DNA of 64,000 nt from the NCBI RefSeq assembly GCF_012863495.1, contig NZ_JAAVJL010000006.1, positions 1-64,000 of the forward strand, written 5' to 3'. The DNA comes from Pseudanabaena yagii GIHE-NHR1. Lineage in GTDB: Bacteria > Cyanobacteriota > Cyanobacteriia > Pseudanabaenales > Pseudanabaenaceae. The notes under the pieces are model-generated. The model worked only from the letters and a program-made list of their open reading frames with translations. It searched no databases and was not told the DNA's origin. Shown here in pieces: positions 50,222-60,438 of the stretch. A program made the position numbers and the translations under genes. Every line of letters starts with the position of its first letter. Position 1 is the stretch's first letter.

Positions 50222-53200
50222 ATGTACGAATGGCGATTAGAACTGTTATTTAAATATGCGGGCAATGATCTAAATAAGTGGCAAAATGCCATTTGGTCAA
50301 GAATACAAACGTATGATGGAGATTGGGGAATAATTACATATGTTGATAACAATCGATTTATTATGGATGTCCATAAAAAGGATATTCATATTAACTTTTC
50401 TGGGAAAATAGTTCAATTTTCATGGCATGAATTACACTATAACTTTAAAGATATTGAATTTTCTCCTATACTTTTAGAGAACTTGTATGAATATTTTAAT
50501 AGTCAAAATTGCGATGTTCATCTAAATTCACGCTCTTACAAATTGCTTGAAGAAGAGTATCAGAATTTCGAGCAACATGAGCAAATGGAGCAGAGAGCAT
50601 TTGATCAAAAAACAATTGAAAGAATAGAATCTGATTTACTTAATGATGATGATTTTCTCAATTCTGACGAATATGAAAGAGAATTATCAAATTTTTTGAG
50701 TAGCGATGATTATCTTGATTCTGCTGATAATTATAGAAAGTATCTTGAAGAAGAATACTTTAATCACCAATCTATACCATGGGAAGACGGATTAGATGAT
50801 TTTTCACAAGATCTTTCTTATTTGCTAAGTGAATTAGAAAAATTGCTATCTGAGCTTAAATTTTCTGAAGCAGATGATTACTATTATCATGAATGTAGTG
50901 AGTATATTTCGCATGAAATTTATCAAAACAAGCGCAATCAATTTTTGTCGAGTTTAAGGCAGTCACTATTTTCACAATTAGAAAAATTATTATCTGGGTT
51001 TGAATTTCACGAAGCAGATAGTTACTATCATCATGAATGCAGTGAGTATATTTCGTATGAAGTTTATCAAAACAAACGCAATCAATTTTTTCAAAATTTA
51101 AAGCAATCACTATTTTTGCAATTAGAAGATTTATTTATTCAGGATGACTATAAAAATGCAGATAAATTTTATGCGGACGCTTGCTCAGAATACATAAATA
51201 CTGAAGAATATCATCATAAAAAGAAGTTATTTTGGGAGAAAAAGAGAGCTTCTTTACTTGAAGAATTAAATGAATTATTTGAAAAAGATTTTTTAGTAGC
51301 TAACGATTTTTATCAGAATCACTGTTTCCCATTTATTTCACCAGTGGAGTATCAACAAAAGAAACAAGTATTTATTCGGTCATGGGTACAAAGGAATAAT
51401 TTAGGCAATAAACCCGATCTAGAACAATCCTTAGCTATTGGTACGGTAAATAGCCATGTACAAGTAATAGCAAGGGCTGGTAGTGGTAAAACATCTACAC
51501 TTGTTAATCGTGCAATCTTTCTACAAAAGCATTGTGGTGTACATCCATCAGAAATATTACTACTCGTATTCAATCGTAAAGCAGCGCAAGAAATCACAGA
51601 CAGATTAAAAAAACATCTGCCAAATGATATGCCTCATGTGATGACATTTCACGCTTTAGCTCGTGCAATAGTTCATCCTACAGAAAAGCTTCTATTCAAT
51701 GCACCTAAAGGAGGACAAGACCAAAGCCGTGCTTTGCAGAGTGTTATTGATGACTATTTACGTGTTCCCAATTATTATGAAGAGATTAAAACTCTAATGA
51801 TAAAAAGATTTAGGGAAGACTGGTCAAAAATTGTTCATCAAGGTTTCGATAAATCTCCTGAGGAAGTAATTCAATTCCGACGTTCTTTAACTGAGATGGG
51901 AATTGATGGTAGATATTACAAATCATACGGAGAGAAAGTAATTGCTGATTTTTTGTTTGAACACAATATCCAATTTGCTTATGAACGTCATGTTTGGTGG
52001 GACGGAATGAACTATCATCCTGACTTCACCATTTTTTCTAACACTTCTGAGAAAAAAGGAGTTGTAATTGAATATTTTGGAATGAAAGGTGATCCTGACT
52101 ACGATGAAATGTCAGCTAAAAAAAGACGATTTTGGCAAGATAACTTTGAATGGGATTTTGTTGAACTAGATCTACAAATCTTGAGAGAAGAAGGACGTGA
52201 AAGTTTTGATAACTTTTTAAAAATTACTCTACAAGAAATAATGAGAGTTGAATTCAACCGTTTAAGTGATGAACAAATTTGGTTGAAAATTAAAGATAGG
52301 GCTGTAGATCGATTTACAAAAGCAATGGTTAGTTTAATGCAGCGTTCGCGCAAGCTATGTTTAACCCCTGATCAGCTTAGCCAAAAGATTGATAACCATC
52401 AGTTTATTAATTCTGAAACAGGTGAAATTGAATGGAGATTTCTAAATCTTGGACAAGCTTTCTACAAGTCATACTTAGAACGTCTAGAAGCAACAGGTGA
52501 ACAAGATTTTGATGGACTTATGGAACGAGCATCCCAACTTTTAAATGATGGAGTTACTCAATTTAAACGCAAATCGGAATCTGGCGATCTAAAATCACTG
52601 AAGTACATCATGATTGATGAGTATCAGGACTTTTCGCTACTTTTCTATAATTTAGTTCAGGCAATTAGAAATCAAAATAGTGAAGCATTATTTTTCTGCG
52701 TTGGTGATGATTGGCAAGCTATAAATGGTTTTGCTGGCTCTGATCTTCACTACTATGAGAAATTTTCGCAAATATTTAATCCATCACAAAAGTTAAACAT
52801 TCCAACCAACTATAGATCGAAAACTAAGATAGTTGAGATTGGCAATAAATTAATGGAAGGGAAGGGTATAGCCGCAAAAGCATCTACAGAAGAACTAGGA
52901 ATAGTTGATGTAGTTAATCTTGCCAAATTTAATTTGTCTACTATTGAAAAAACAGAGTATAAGAATGACTCTTTTACTCCCGCCATATTGAGGCTGCTAA
53001 GTAAATTAATTAAGGATGGGAAAGAAGTAGTATTAATTACTCGTAAAAATGACTTTAAGGGAAAAGATATTGAGAGTTTTTTGTCTAATATTCTTAAAAA
53101 GCTTAAGATTGCTAATACTCAAAAAAAATTAGTTACTATTTCGACTGCTCATCAATTTAAAGGTAAAGAAGGGCAAGTGGTAATTCTATTAGATACAGAG

Positions 53201-53551
53201 AGTTATCCTCTTATACATCCCGACTTGTTATTTAGTCGTATTTTTGGGGATAGTATCGACAAAATCATAGATGAAGAGAGGCGACTTTTCTATGTTGCTT
53301 TAACCCGTGCTAAAGAGCATTTATTCATAATAATCGATGGAGGTATAGTACCTCCCTTTGTTGAAGAATTAACTAAGAAAATCACAATTCCCACTTTTAA
53401 CTGGTCAATGTATCCATCTCCTATTGATGAGATTAGGTACATTACTATGAAGATTTATAATCAAACCGATACAAAAAAAGGTGGAACTTTTGATATTAAA
53501 GACGAACTCAAAGCTGATGGCTATAAGTACGGAAGTAAGCCTTCAGCCTGA
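50222..53551 (+). CDS. UvrD-like helicase with inserted nuclease domain and N-terminal tandem repeats
   Basis: This 1109-residue SF1 helicase has Walker A ARAGSGKTS (about 418-426), Walker B IDEYQD (about 798), GDDWQAINGF (about 828), TAHQFKGKEGQ (about 975) and LFYVALTRAKEHLF (about 1020). Between motifs Ia and II is a PD-(D/E)XK-like nuclease (HPDF about 600, VIEYFG about 615). The first 120 residues form an unrecognised domain. Residues about 200-385 consist of four imperfect repeats of about 48 residues (LEKLLSxxxFxEADxYYxxxCSEYIS...YQNKRNQF). The stop codon lies inside the inverted repeat of the following IS, so the native C-terminus has been cut off just after the last motif. A role in defence or repair is plausible; none is shown. 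Confidence 0.85.
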   Translation: MYEWRLELLFKYAGNDLNKWQNAIWSRIQTYDGDWGIITYVDNNRFIMDVHKKDIHINFSGKIVQFSWHELHYNFKDIEFSPILLENLYEYFNSQNCDVHLNSRSYKLLEEEYQNFEQHEQMEQRAFDQKTIERIESDLLNDDDFLNSDEYERELSNFLSSDDYLDSADNYRKYLEEEYFNHQSIPWEDGLDDFSQDLSYLLSELEKLLSELKFSEADDYYYHECSEYISHEIYQNKRNQFLSSLRQSLFSQLEKLLSGFEFHEADSYYHHECSEYISYEVYQNKRNQFFQNLKQSLFLQLEDLFIQDDYKNADKFYADACSEYINTEEYHHKKKLFWEKKRASLLEELNELFEKDFLVANDFYQNHCFPFISPVEYQQKKQVFIRSWVQRNNLGNKPDLEQSLAIGTVNSHVQVIARAGSGKTSTLVNRAIFLQKHCGVHPSEILLLVFNRKAAQEITDRLKKHLPNDMPHVMTFHALARAIVHPTEKLLFNAPKGGQDQSRALQSVIDDYLRVPNYYEEIKTLMIKRFREDWSKIVHQGFDKSPEEVIQFRRSLTEMGIDGRYYKSYGEKVIADFLFEHNIQFAYERHVWWDGMNYHPDFTIFSNTSEKKGVVIEYFGMKGDPDYDEMSAKKRRFWQDNFEWDFVELDLQILREEGRESFDNFLKITLQEIMRVEFNRLSDEQIWLKIKDRAVDRFTKAMVSLMQRSRKLCLTPDQLSQKIDNHQFINSETGEIEWRFLNLGQAFYKSYLERLEATGEQDFDGLMERASQLLNDGVTQFKRKSESGDLKSLKYIMIDEYQDFSLLFYNLVQAIRNQNSEALFFCVGDDWQAINGFAGSDLHYYEKFSQIFNPSQKLNIPTNYRSKTKIVEIGNKLMEGKGIAAKASTEELGIVDVVNLAKFNLSTIEKTEYKNDSFTPAILRLLSKLIKDGKEVVLITRKNDFKGKDIESFLSNILKKLKIANTQKKLVTISTAHQFKGKEGQVVILLDTESYPLIHPDLLFSRIFGDSIDKIIDEERRLFYVALTRAKEHLFIIIDGGIVPPFVEELTKKITIPTFNWSMYPSPIDEIRYITMKIYNQTDTKKGGTFDIKDELKADGYKYGSKPSA

Positions 53552-54860
53552 TTGACTGACAAAAGTCTATGAAGCATAGTCGAGAGTAGAAGCATAGAAC
53601 TCAATGCGGAATAATTTCTGAAGATGTTTTCGACGAGAAGCAATAGCAGGGTGAGAGTCAAGATAAGAAGTAAAAGAGTAGAAAGGCAAGAAAGCCCAGT
53701 TTTTAGTGATAGCGGTGTGAATCCAGTTCCAGCCAATCTTGAGATAACTAAGCCCACGAAACCAATGAGGATCAACCAAACGACGATAGCCAGAATCAGC
53801 AACCGCCAGTCCTTGAGCCGTTAAAAACAAGGTGGTCAGTGCTATCACAAAACAAAGGCGAGAAATGGCAGGAGCCGAACGTAAACGCGAAGATTCTAAA
53901 TCAAAGCCATTAGATTTATCATCCAAGAAATTCTCCTCAATATCGAATCTCAGACCATACTCCCAAAAAGTTTGGAGTGTGGTAGGTTCAGTACTGAGAA
54001 TATACCAATACTCTCGGCTCCCAGATTCCCAAGCCGCCGCAATATGCACATCGGTAAGACGCTTGGACTCAGTTTTGTGAACTTTAACATTGTGGATCAA
54101 CTTAGCTTCACCAAGACGAAGATGTAATTGTTTGACTGTTTGCCAGCCATGCTTGGGGGCATATATCCAGAAATTACCCTTGATCCGAATCCGACATTGC
54201 CATTTTAATTCCCACACATAGCGCACCAGTTCTGGATTAGCAAATGCTCGGTCTGCTAATAAAACTACTTTGACATTCACGGGCAACAGTTTCGATGCGC
54301 GTTTGAGCATGTCTTGATAGCTACTCATCTCCACACTACTACTGCGATGTTTGATTACACGCCAACATAACGGTAAAGCTCTTCCCTGATGAACTACACA
54401 CAATCGGATCATGCTGTATTCTTCCCACAGTTGACTGGTATCAAAACTCAGATATATTTCTGGCTCTTTCCATTTAGCGATTAACTCTTTGATTACTGGA
54501 CTGTATAGCTTAGCTGGATTTATGCGCGGATTGTTCAGCCATCTTGATAGTTGTCTTTGCGTGCTTTGGGCGATCAATGCTTTTGTGTTGATATGGCTTA
54601 ACCACTTCGTTAAATTCACACTCCCTGTGGCGATCATTCCCACCATCATCCACGCCATTACTCCCAAATGGCGCACATCTGACCACTGGCTGTATTGACT
54701 CCCGAATTTTATTAGTTCATTATAGATACGTGAGGCGTTTTGGGTCATTTGTCCTATGCTCCTTTTTCTTCAAAAAACAGCATACGCCTCTTTTTTACTC
54801 AAATTCAATCTCTGTATACTTTCTCGCAACTTCTCTTACCACTTTTGTCAGTCAATCAGG
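53547..54860 (-). mobile_element. IS4-like insertion sequence without target duplication
   Basis: The 1314-bp element ends in perfect 20-bp inverted repeats (CCTGATTGACTGACAAAAGT). Its flanks (...CCTTCAG and GTAGCCA...) are not duplicated. It supplies stop codons to the helicase on the left and to the toxin fragment on the right. The lack of a duplication suggests a deletion or recombination next to it. Confidence 0.88.
53567..54748 (-). CDS. IS4-like DDE transposase
   Basis: This 393-residue protein is the single gene of the element. The DDE residues may be the aspartate in YLSFDTSQLW, the aspartate in VVLLADRAFANPE and the glutamate in GLRFDIEENFLDDKS. The YREK-like region and the length agree with IS4-type transposases. 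The frame is intact. It is read towards the helicase gene. Confidence 0.88.
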   Translation of the reverse strand: MTQNASRIYNELIKFGSQYSQWSDVRHLGVMAWMMVGMIATGSVNLTKWLSHINTKALIAQSTQRQLSRWLNNPRINPAKLYSPVIKELIAKWKEPEIYLSFDTSQLWEEYSMIRLCVVHQGRALPLCWRVIKHRSSSVEMSSYQDMLKRASKLLPVNVKVVLLADRAFANPELVRYVWELKWQCRIRIKGNFWIYAPKHGWQTVKQLHLRLGEAKLIHNVKVHKTESKRLTDVHIAAAWESGSREYWYILSTEPTTLQTFWEYGLRFDIEENFLDDKSNGFDLESSRLRSAPAISRLCFVIALTTLFLTAQGLAVADSGYRRLVDPHWFRGLSYLKIGWNWIHTAITKNWAFLPFYSFTSYLDSHPAIASRRKHLQKLFRIEFYASTLDYAS

Positions 54861-55579
54861 GTAGCCACTCAAGTCCGCATCAGCTAAATCCCGCCTCACA
54901 TCTGGAGTCAGTTGCGCCAATAACACTGCATTCAACAAATCATCGGTTAGCGCCAGTTTATAGGTTTCGTAAGGCATTGCTAAAGCATTGACCTGTCCCA
55001 AGGGGAGATGAGTTTGCATGTCATCACGGAAATACAGCATTCGTACCTGCTCTACTAATCTCTTTGCAGGAGTCGTGCGATTGATGTGATAGGGAATCTC
55101 TAAATCAGGGTTACTAAGATTCGCATTCCGTAATTCAGCTAGGGTGAAATATATTGGTGAACTAGGTGAAAACCCCATCAGTTCATAGGTTGTGACCTCG
55201 TAAGGCAAAGGCAATCGATAATGGTTATCTCCAATGACAGGGGGAGTAAAACGGTTTACTGTGTAGACAAGATGCCTTTCTTGCTGCACACCTGCAATCA
55301 AGTTCAAGTATTCATCACGCAGGGTGGAATCTAAATACCTCCCAATGCGGGGATAGGTGACAGCTATTGACTCCAACACATTGCCATATTCATCCGTGCG
55401 TAGATTGAGAGTATGGGCAATACGGGGATCGGGCTGCACAGATTCCGAACGTAAATCCAACTCATAATGATAGGCGATCGCTTCACTCTCCGTCACCAGA
55501 AAAACTGCATGGCGATTAGTCCCACGATGTTGAAGGCGTTGAATATGGCAGTTGTGATATGCAGTCGAAAAGAGCTTAA
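54861..55579 (-). pseudogene. C-terminal fragment of the interrupted SpvB/TcB-type toxin gene
   Basis: This part continues the 56832-59682 gene after the second IS is removed. It reads VKLFSTAYHNCHIQRL, then the family block RGTNRHAVFLVTESEAIAYHYELDLRS and DPRIAHTLNLRTDEYGNVLES, as in the middle-C region of TcB toxin-complex proteins. It stops inside the IS4-like element after SGYPD, so at least several hundred native residues are missing. The first part of the open frame (before VKLF) comes from the inserted IS and is not native. Confidence 0.85.
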
Positions 55580-55584
55580 CTGAG

Positions 55585-56831
55585 ATCTTGCACCAATCTA
55601 AAAAAAGGTTGCAAAAAAAGTAGAGATGTGAAAAAAAGGGCGTAGTAGAAAATTTAATAACGATTATGGAAAGCATCGTTAAGTACGCCCAAGGGCTAGT
55701 GTATAGCCTAATTTGTCTGATGCCAAGTGTGTATCAAAAAGCAAGTCTGAATGCAATATTGGGACTATTCCTCGAAGCACAAGGGCATCCATATCCAGAA
55801 CATACACAGATAAAATCAGCCAGTTCGTTAAGTCGATTTCTCAATCACTATAACTGGTCAACGAAAGGGTTGATTCGAGAAACAAGGCAGGCAGTTTTGG
55901 GACAAATCGCCAAGTATCGTCCATCGAAACAAGTGCCATTAAAGATACTGATAGACTTGACCACCCTAGAAAAAAGCGGCAAGTTTTTACATTTGAGTAA
56001 TCCCCCTAAAGACGAACCTGACCCATGGGTGAGAATACTCAACGGCAAGCGAGGACTACATTTGGTTGTACTGTATCTGGTCTATGGAGAGTGGCGCGTA
56101 CCGTGGAGTTTTAGAGTATGGCGAGGTAAAGGATACCCCAGTCCCTCTGACTTAGCCTGTAAATTATTGGGGACAGTCCCGAAGCAACTAACCCAAAACA
56201 GAACTGTGATTGTCCTTGCTGATACTGAGTTTAGTACCATCAAGTTTTTCAACTCTGTCCGAGTCAAGTCTTGGCGCATTGTTGTCGGTGTACGCAACAA
56301 TCGTAAACTTCAAGATGGACGTACTGTCAAACAACTTTATCGCCATGGCAAACGTGGACAACAAGAGATGCTCGAAGGGCTAACTACGCCTTTGAGCATC
56401 TCTTGGTTCTGGCTCAAAAGAGCCGATAATAAACGTGAGTTACGCTTTGTTGTCTCTTCTCATCCTTATTCTGGTGCTTATCTGGTTATATTGGGGCGTA
56501 AGCGTTGGGCAATTGAGGGTTTCTTCAAAACCATCAAACATCGTTTTGGTTTGCATTGTTTTGGACAATCGACAAAACTTGGTGTTTACCGTTGGCTTAT
56601 CCTCTCTCTCCTTGCTTATCTTTTGGCTCATTGGATTGATCAATGGTCGAGTCCTCCTATCTTGGATTGGAAAGCTACATCTGATTTAACTCTTTCAGTT
56701 TTATTCCCTTCTGTCCTTTGGTTGAAGCTTCTCCGATACATCCGAATTAATGCCGATATTGCTGCTCGTCATGGCTTTGAAATTGTTCTTAAACCTATTC
56801 CCATTTAGAATATTCAGGAATGGTGCAAGAT
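55585..56831 (+). mobile_element. IS element (IS4/IS701-like) inside the toxin gene
   Basis: The 1247-bp element begins ATCTTGCACCA and ends with the inverted copy TGGTGCAAGAT. The flanks are five-base duplications CTGAG (55580-55584 and 56832-56836). Excision joins the two parts of the toxin gene in frame. Confidence 0.88.
55666..56808 (+). CDS. DDE transposase of the IS in the toxin gene
   Basis: This 380-residue protein has the aspartates ILIDLTTLEKSG and VIVLADTEFSTIKF and the glutamate in GRKRWAIEGFFKTIKHRFGLHCF, a typical DDE set of IS4/IS701-like families. The C-terminal helices (ILSLLAYLLAHWIDQW) are normal. The frame is intact. It is read against the toxin gene, and the first start codon is 81 bases inside the left end. 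Confidence 0.88.
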   Translation: MESIVKYAQGLVYSLICLMPSVYQKASLNAILGLFLEAQGHPYPEHTQIKSASSLSRFLNHYNWSTKGLIRETRQAVLGQIAKYRPSKQVPLKILIDLTTLEKSGKFLHLSNPPKDEPDPWVRILNGKRGLHLVVLYLVYGEWRVPWSFRVWRGKGYPSPSDLACKLLGTVPKQLTQNRTVIVLADTEFSTIKFFNSVRVKSWRIVVGVRNNRKLQDGRTVKQLYRHGKRGQQEMLEGLTTPLSISWFWLKRADNKRELRFVVSSHPYSGAYLVILGRKRWAIEGFFKTIKHRFGLHCFGQSTKLGVYRWLILSLLAYLLAHWIDQWSSPPILDWKATSDLTLSVLFPSVLWLKLLRYIRINADIAARHGFEIVLKPIPI

Positions 56832-59682
56832 CTGAGGTAACTCGTTGCTCCTCCTCCCTTGCGAAAGCATCTACATCTACATCTAGTTCATATATTTCCT
56901 GTCGCAACATCATTCCCTTACAAGCCCTCAAAGCCTCCCGCCATTCCTCAGCCGATAAATCTAAGTCAGCCAAATCTGGTTCTGGAAGCAACTGCTCACT
57001 AAAGCGATCGCTACCCTGTTGCGATTCAGCCTGCGGCGCAAAGTACTCTTGCTGAAATTGGTTCAAAATGCGATCGCGGTCAAAAAAAGCTCCCGTATGA
57101 AACCAAGTAATTGTTTTCACAGGTGGCTGATAAAGCGTTCGGTCATCACTAATGTAAGGGCTGGAAATATTTTCCGAGGAAAAGATCCCAAAATCCTCTA
57201 TATCAGTTTGCTCAACTCGTCCAAAGCCACGAAATTCTCGCTCAATGCCATCAAAATAGCCATGATGATAGCTATAGGTGCTAGCAAAACGGGTATTGCG
57301 CCATTTGTCAAAAACTGTGACCTTTTCCACTACATGCACGGGAAAAGGTAATTTTGTAATCCAAGGTTTACCTGCTAACCAATCTTGCAGATAGAACTTC
57401 GTAGAAGGTGCATAATCTACAACCGTTTCTGCACCCAGATTATTGATCGTCTTAATCAGCAAATGTGGCTTCTGTCCACCCATCAAATCGATATATCGCA
57501 TCACCCTACGACCATTTCCAGGCATCGGTGATGACCACACCAAACAAGCCGTACCATTACCCAGTAAATCGACCACAGTAACAGAGGTAACACTATCGAT
57601 CACAGGAAACGATCGTAACAATCGCTTTGCCGACCAGCCATTCCCCGACTGGTTGAAATAAACCTGTACCCCTTCACTACTGAAGTACAAAATATCCGTC
57701 GTCCCCGTCCCATCAATATCCGCCAACTGAATCCGCCGTTGGTTAAATATATCGGGCATATCAAACCAAGGCGCATTGTCCATCGTCACCTTTGCCCCAA
57801 ACCGCCCATAGCCCAGATTTGCCCAATAGCAAACCTCCCCATTGCGAATTCGTACAATATCCGTCAACCCATCCCCCGACATATCCGCCAGATGAATCGA
57901 CTGCGTGCTGTCCGCAAATACTACTCTCGGTCCTTGCTCCTCATCCCAAGGTTGATACACGCGCTCGGAAGCGCCAAATCCCTCTTCAGCTAGCGACGGA
58001 TACCAAACAAAGCAATTATCTTCCGTAACTAGAATGTCACTGTGACCATCTCCGTCAAGATCGATAAACTTGAGATTCGGATTATCCCAATCCAAAACAG
58101 GCAGAGACTTAAAAGCAATAAATGATTCCCATCCCTCATCATGGGTGCGCTCATAAAAACCTGCTACCGCTCCACGCATCGTCACCAGATCGGGCTTTCC
58201 ATTTCCAGCCAGATCGAGAAACTGAGCGCCATTTGCCAAGCCGCCAACGGGTTGACTGGCCACTAACTCAACAGGAGCAAATTGTGCTTCAATATGCTTC
58301 TTGCCATTTTCAAGAACCACATTAATCGGGCTAAGGTTACGCTTGTAAAACCAACCATTTCCCTGTTCTGTCAAAATCCCAGATAATCCTTCACCATCCA
58401 AATCCACCCACTGATAGCGAGTCCCATCCAATCCTTGAGGCAGATTTTCTAAACTTACAGGATCGACATCACGAACTGTTTCATCAATATGGGGTTCGCT
58501 ATAGGTAAACTCAACTGGTGGTAAAGATTTTTTAATGTAGCCACCTGTAGAGCTACGCTTATAACCTACCTGCTCCACCGATCGCAAAAAGGAGTAAATA
58601 GGATTACGAGTATATGTCGGGTTATCTTCGTAGGAATAGTTCAAATCCGTCGATCGCACTAAACAATCCTGCCCCACCTCAGCTGCATTTGGAAAATGAT
58701 GAAACATCAGCACCCTTTGACAAAGCCGATAAGTCCGCACTTCAAATCCAGCACGATAATTTGAGAATGGATCTTGGCGTACAATCCAATGGTTAGAAAG
58801 AGAATCTAAAGGTTTCGGATTATCCTCATCATGTTCACCGTAGTCAAAAACTATTTCAAAGTACCAGTTGTCATTGCTAGGTGGATTCGTATTAACAATA
58901 TGACTAGGAAAATAAGGCTGATGATTGCCATAAAAAATTTTCTTTAGGTAATGATTAGCTGATCGCGAGCGGTTGCGTTCGTTAGTCTGAGAGGTAATAA
59001 CATTGCGATCGTCTTCTCTCTGATACTCATAGACAATCACATTGCCTTTATCGTCATAACTCTCGCAGATCGACCAACTAAAGATGTGTGTCTTGTCAGA
59101 GGGATCGACTATGCGCGATTCTTCCGTTTTGCCATACCAAGTTGTGATGTTGTCCTTGGAGATCGTCCTCCAAAATACATCTGCGGGTTCGATCGCATTT
59201 GTCCATCTTTCAATCCGTGCAAACAATCCCTCAATTCGAGGACGGTATTGGCGAATCCGATAGCCATCGCGATCAAAGTCCGCAATCTTGTCTTCATCAT
59301 TCAAGACAGGTACTAGATCTTCTGCACCTGAAAGAATGAAAACATCGGACTCTTCAGTATCCCAATAGCGCGGAATCCCTTTATCAGTCTTGCGGGTAAT
59401 CGATGGTAGTGAAAGATTCCAGCCCAGTCCAAAGATACCATTGCCTGCACCCGAATCGTATGAGAGAGAAAGCTGTGGCGCAAACCCAGATCTCCCAGGA
59501 CTAGTTGCGATCGGAATGCTCATCGAGCCAGTTCCCGTCACAGGATTAGCCGTAAACTTTTCACCCATGCCTTTGATTGCACCACCTCCCTTAGGTAAGG
59601 ATATGGATGGAGGTGTAGTAAAGTAGCTGCTTTCAGAACTTTTGTTACCATCTGTCGAAGCTTTGGAGTTATAGTTACTCAT
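56832..59682 (-). pseudogene. SpvB/TcB-type toxin-complex subunit, N-terminal part, interrupted by an IS
   Basis: About 950 native residues can be read. They begin with the SpvB pattern (SISLPKGGGAIKGMGEKF, then GSGSMSIP-like and LSLSYDSGAGNGIFGLGWNL). They continue with FG-GAP/VCBS repeats (FIDLDGDGHSDILV, HLADMSGDGLTDIVRI, QLADIDGTGTTDILYF) and the TcB middle region. TcB proteins form, with TcC, the cocoon that holds the toxic fragment, docked on a TcA channel; no TcA or TcC gene is in the window. The native frame runs to QRVTS, where an IS begins; the remaining 44 or so codons of the open frame are IS sequence. With a second IS at the far end the gene cannot make a complete protein. Confidence 0.9.
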
Positions 59683-60438
59683 TCTATCTAGCTGTAGACT
59701 AATATCTAGATGGGCGAGAAGACTTATGAAGCGACCTGAACTTCCTGTTGATAGAATCTAAACTAGTTTCCCGTTATAACCATTGAAAATTTTCAATCGT
59801 TGATATTTAAGAAAGCTAATACATATCAAACATATACAAGAATATATGCTGATTTATATGCTGATTTAATTGTCGCATCTAAAAATAAAATAAAAGTTAA
59901 CAATTTCTTTTCTTGTTTACATAATGTGCAACTAAAATCCTTCAGATTCCTGATTTCTCATCCTGAACCAATAAGCAGGTTTGATTTGGGGGGCTCAAAT
60001 AACCTCATGGTAATCAGGGCAAAAATAGTTGCACATTGAGTCTATGCTAGCCATACCAACTCATTCCACAAACCCAAACACGGAAGAAGCACTAGCAGAC
60101 TGGCAATATTGGATAGACATGAATTATGAGTTTTAGATCTAGCAATTTAGAATCATCTTCAAATTTTGGGAGACTTGAGAACAGTTAGTAGGAGAATCCA
60201 CCAAGGTACTCGTAGAACTTAGCTTTGATTTTAAGCATTGGTAAACCCTGCGCCAATAAGAACCTAAGAGAGCGTCAAGAAACAGAACGATGCTGATATT
60301 CATCAATTATTTATTATCAAAATAAAACGAATAAGCATAAATACTCGTTACTATCAACGTAAATTCAAGGTTTGAGGACTTTGCTTGGCACGTTGCGATA
60401 TATTGAAGGGGTATTTGTCCGTTAGCTTAGTTGTCGTC
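59683..60438. other. Non-coding gap with a 12-bp inverted repeat
   Basis: No supported gene lies in these 756 bases. AATGTGCAACTA near 59925 and its reverse complement near 60027 bracket about 115 bases and may be the ends of an old MITE; no target duplication is evident. A 30-codon frame at 60044 is too short to support. Confidence 0.35.

Noticed and set aside
59800..60039. 79-codon frame in the gap upstream of the toxin gene
   Set aside because: Low-complexity AT-rich content, TTG-like start and no recognisable pattern.
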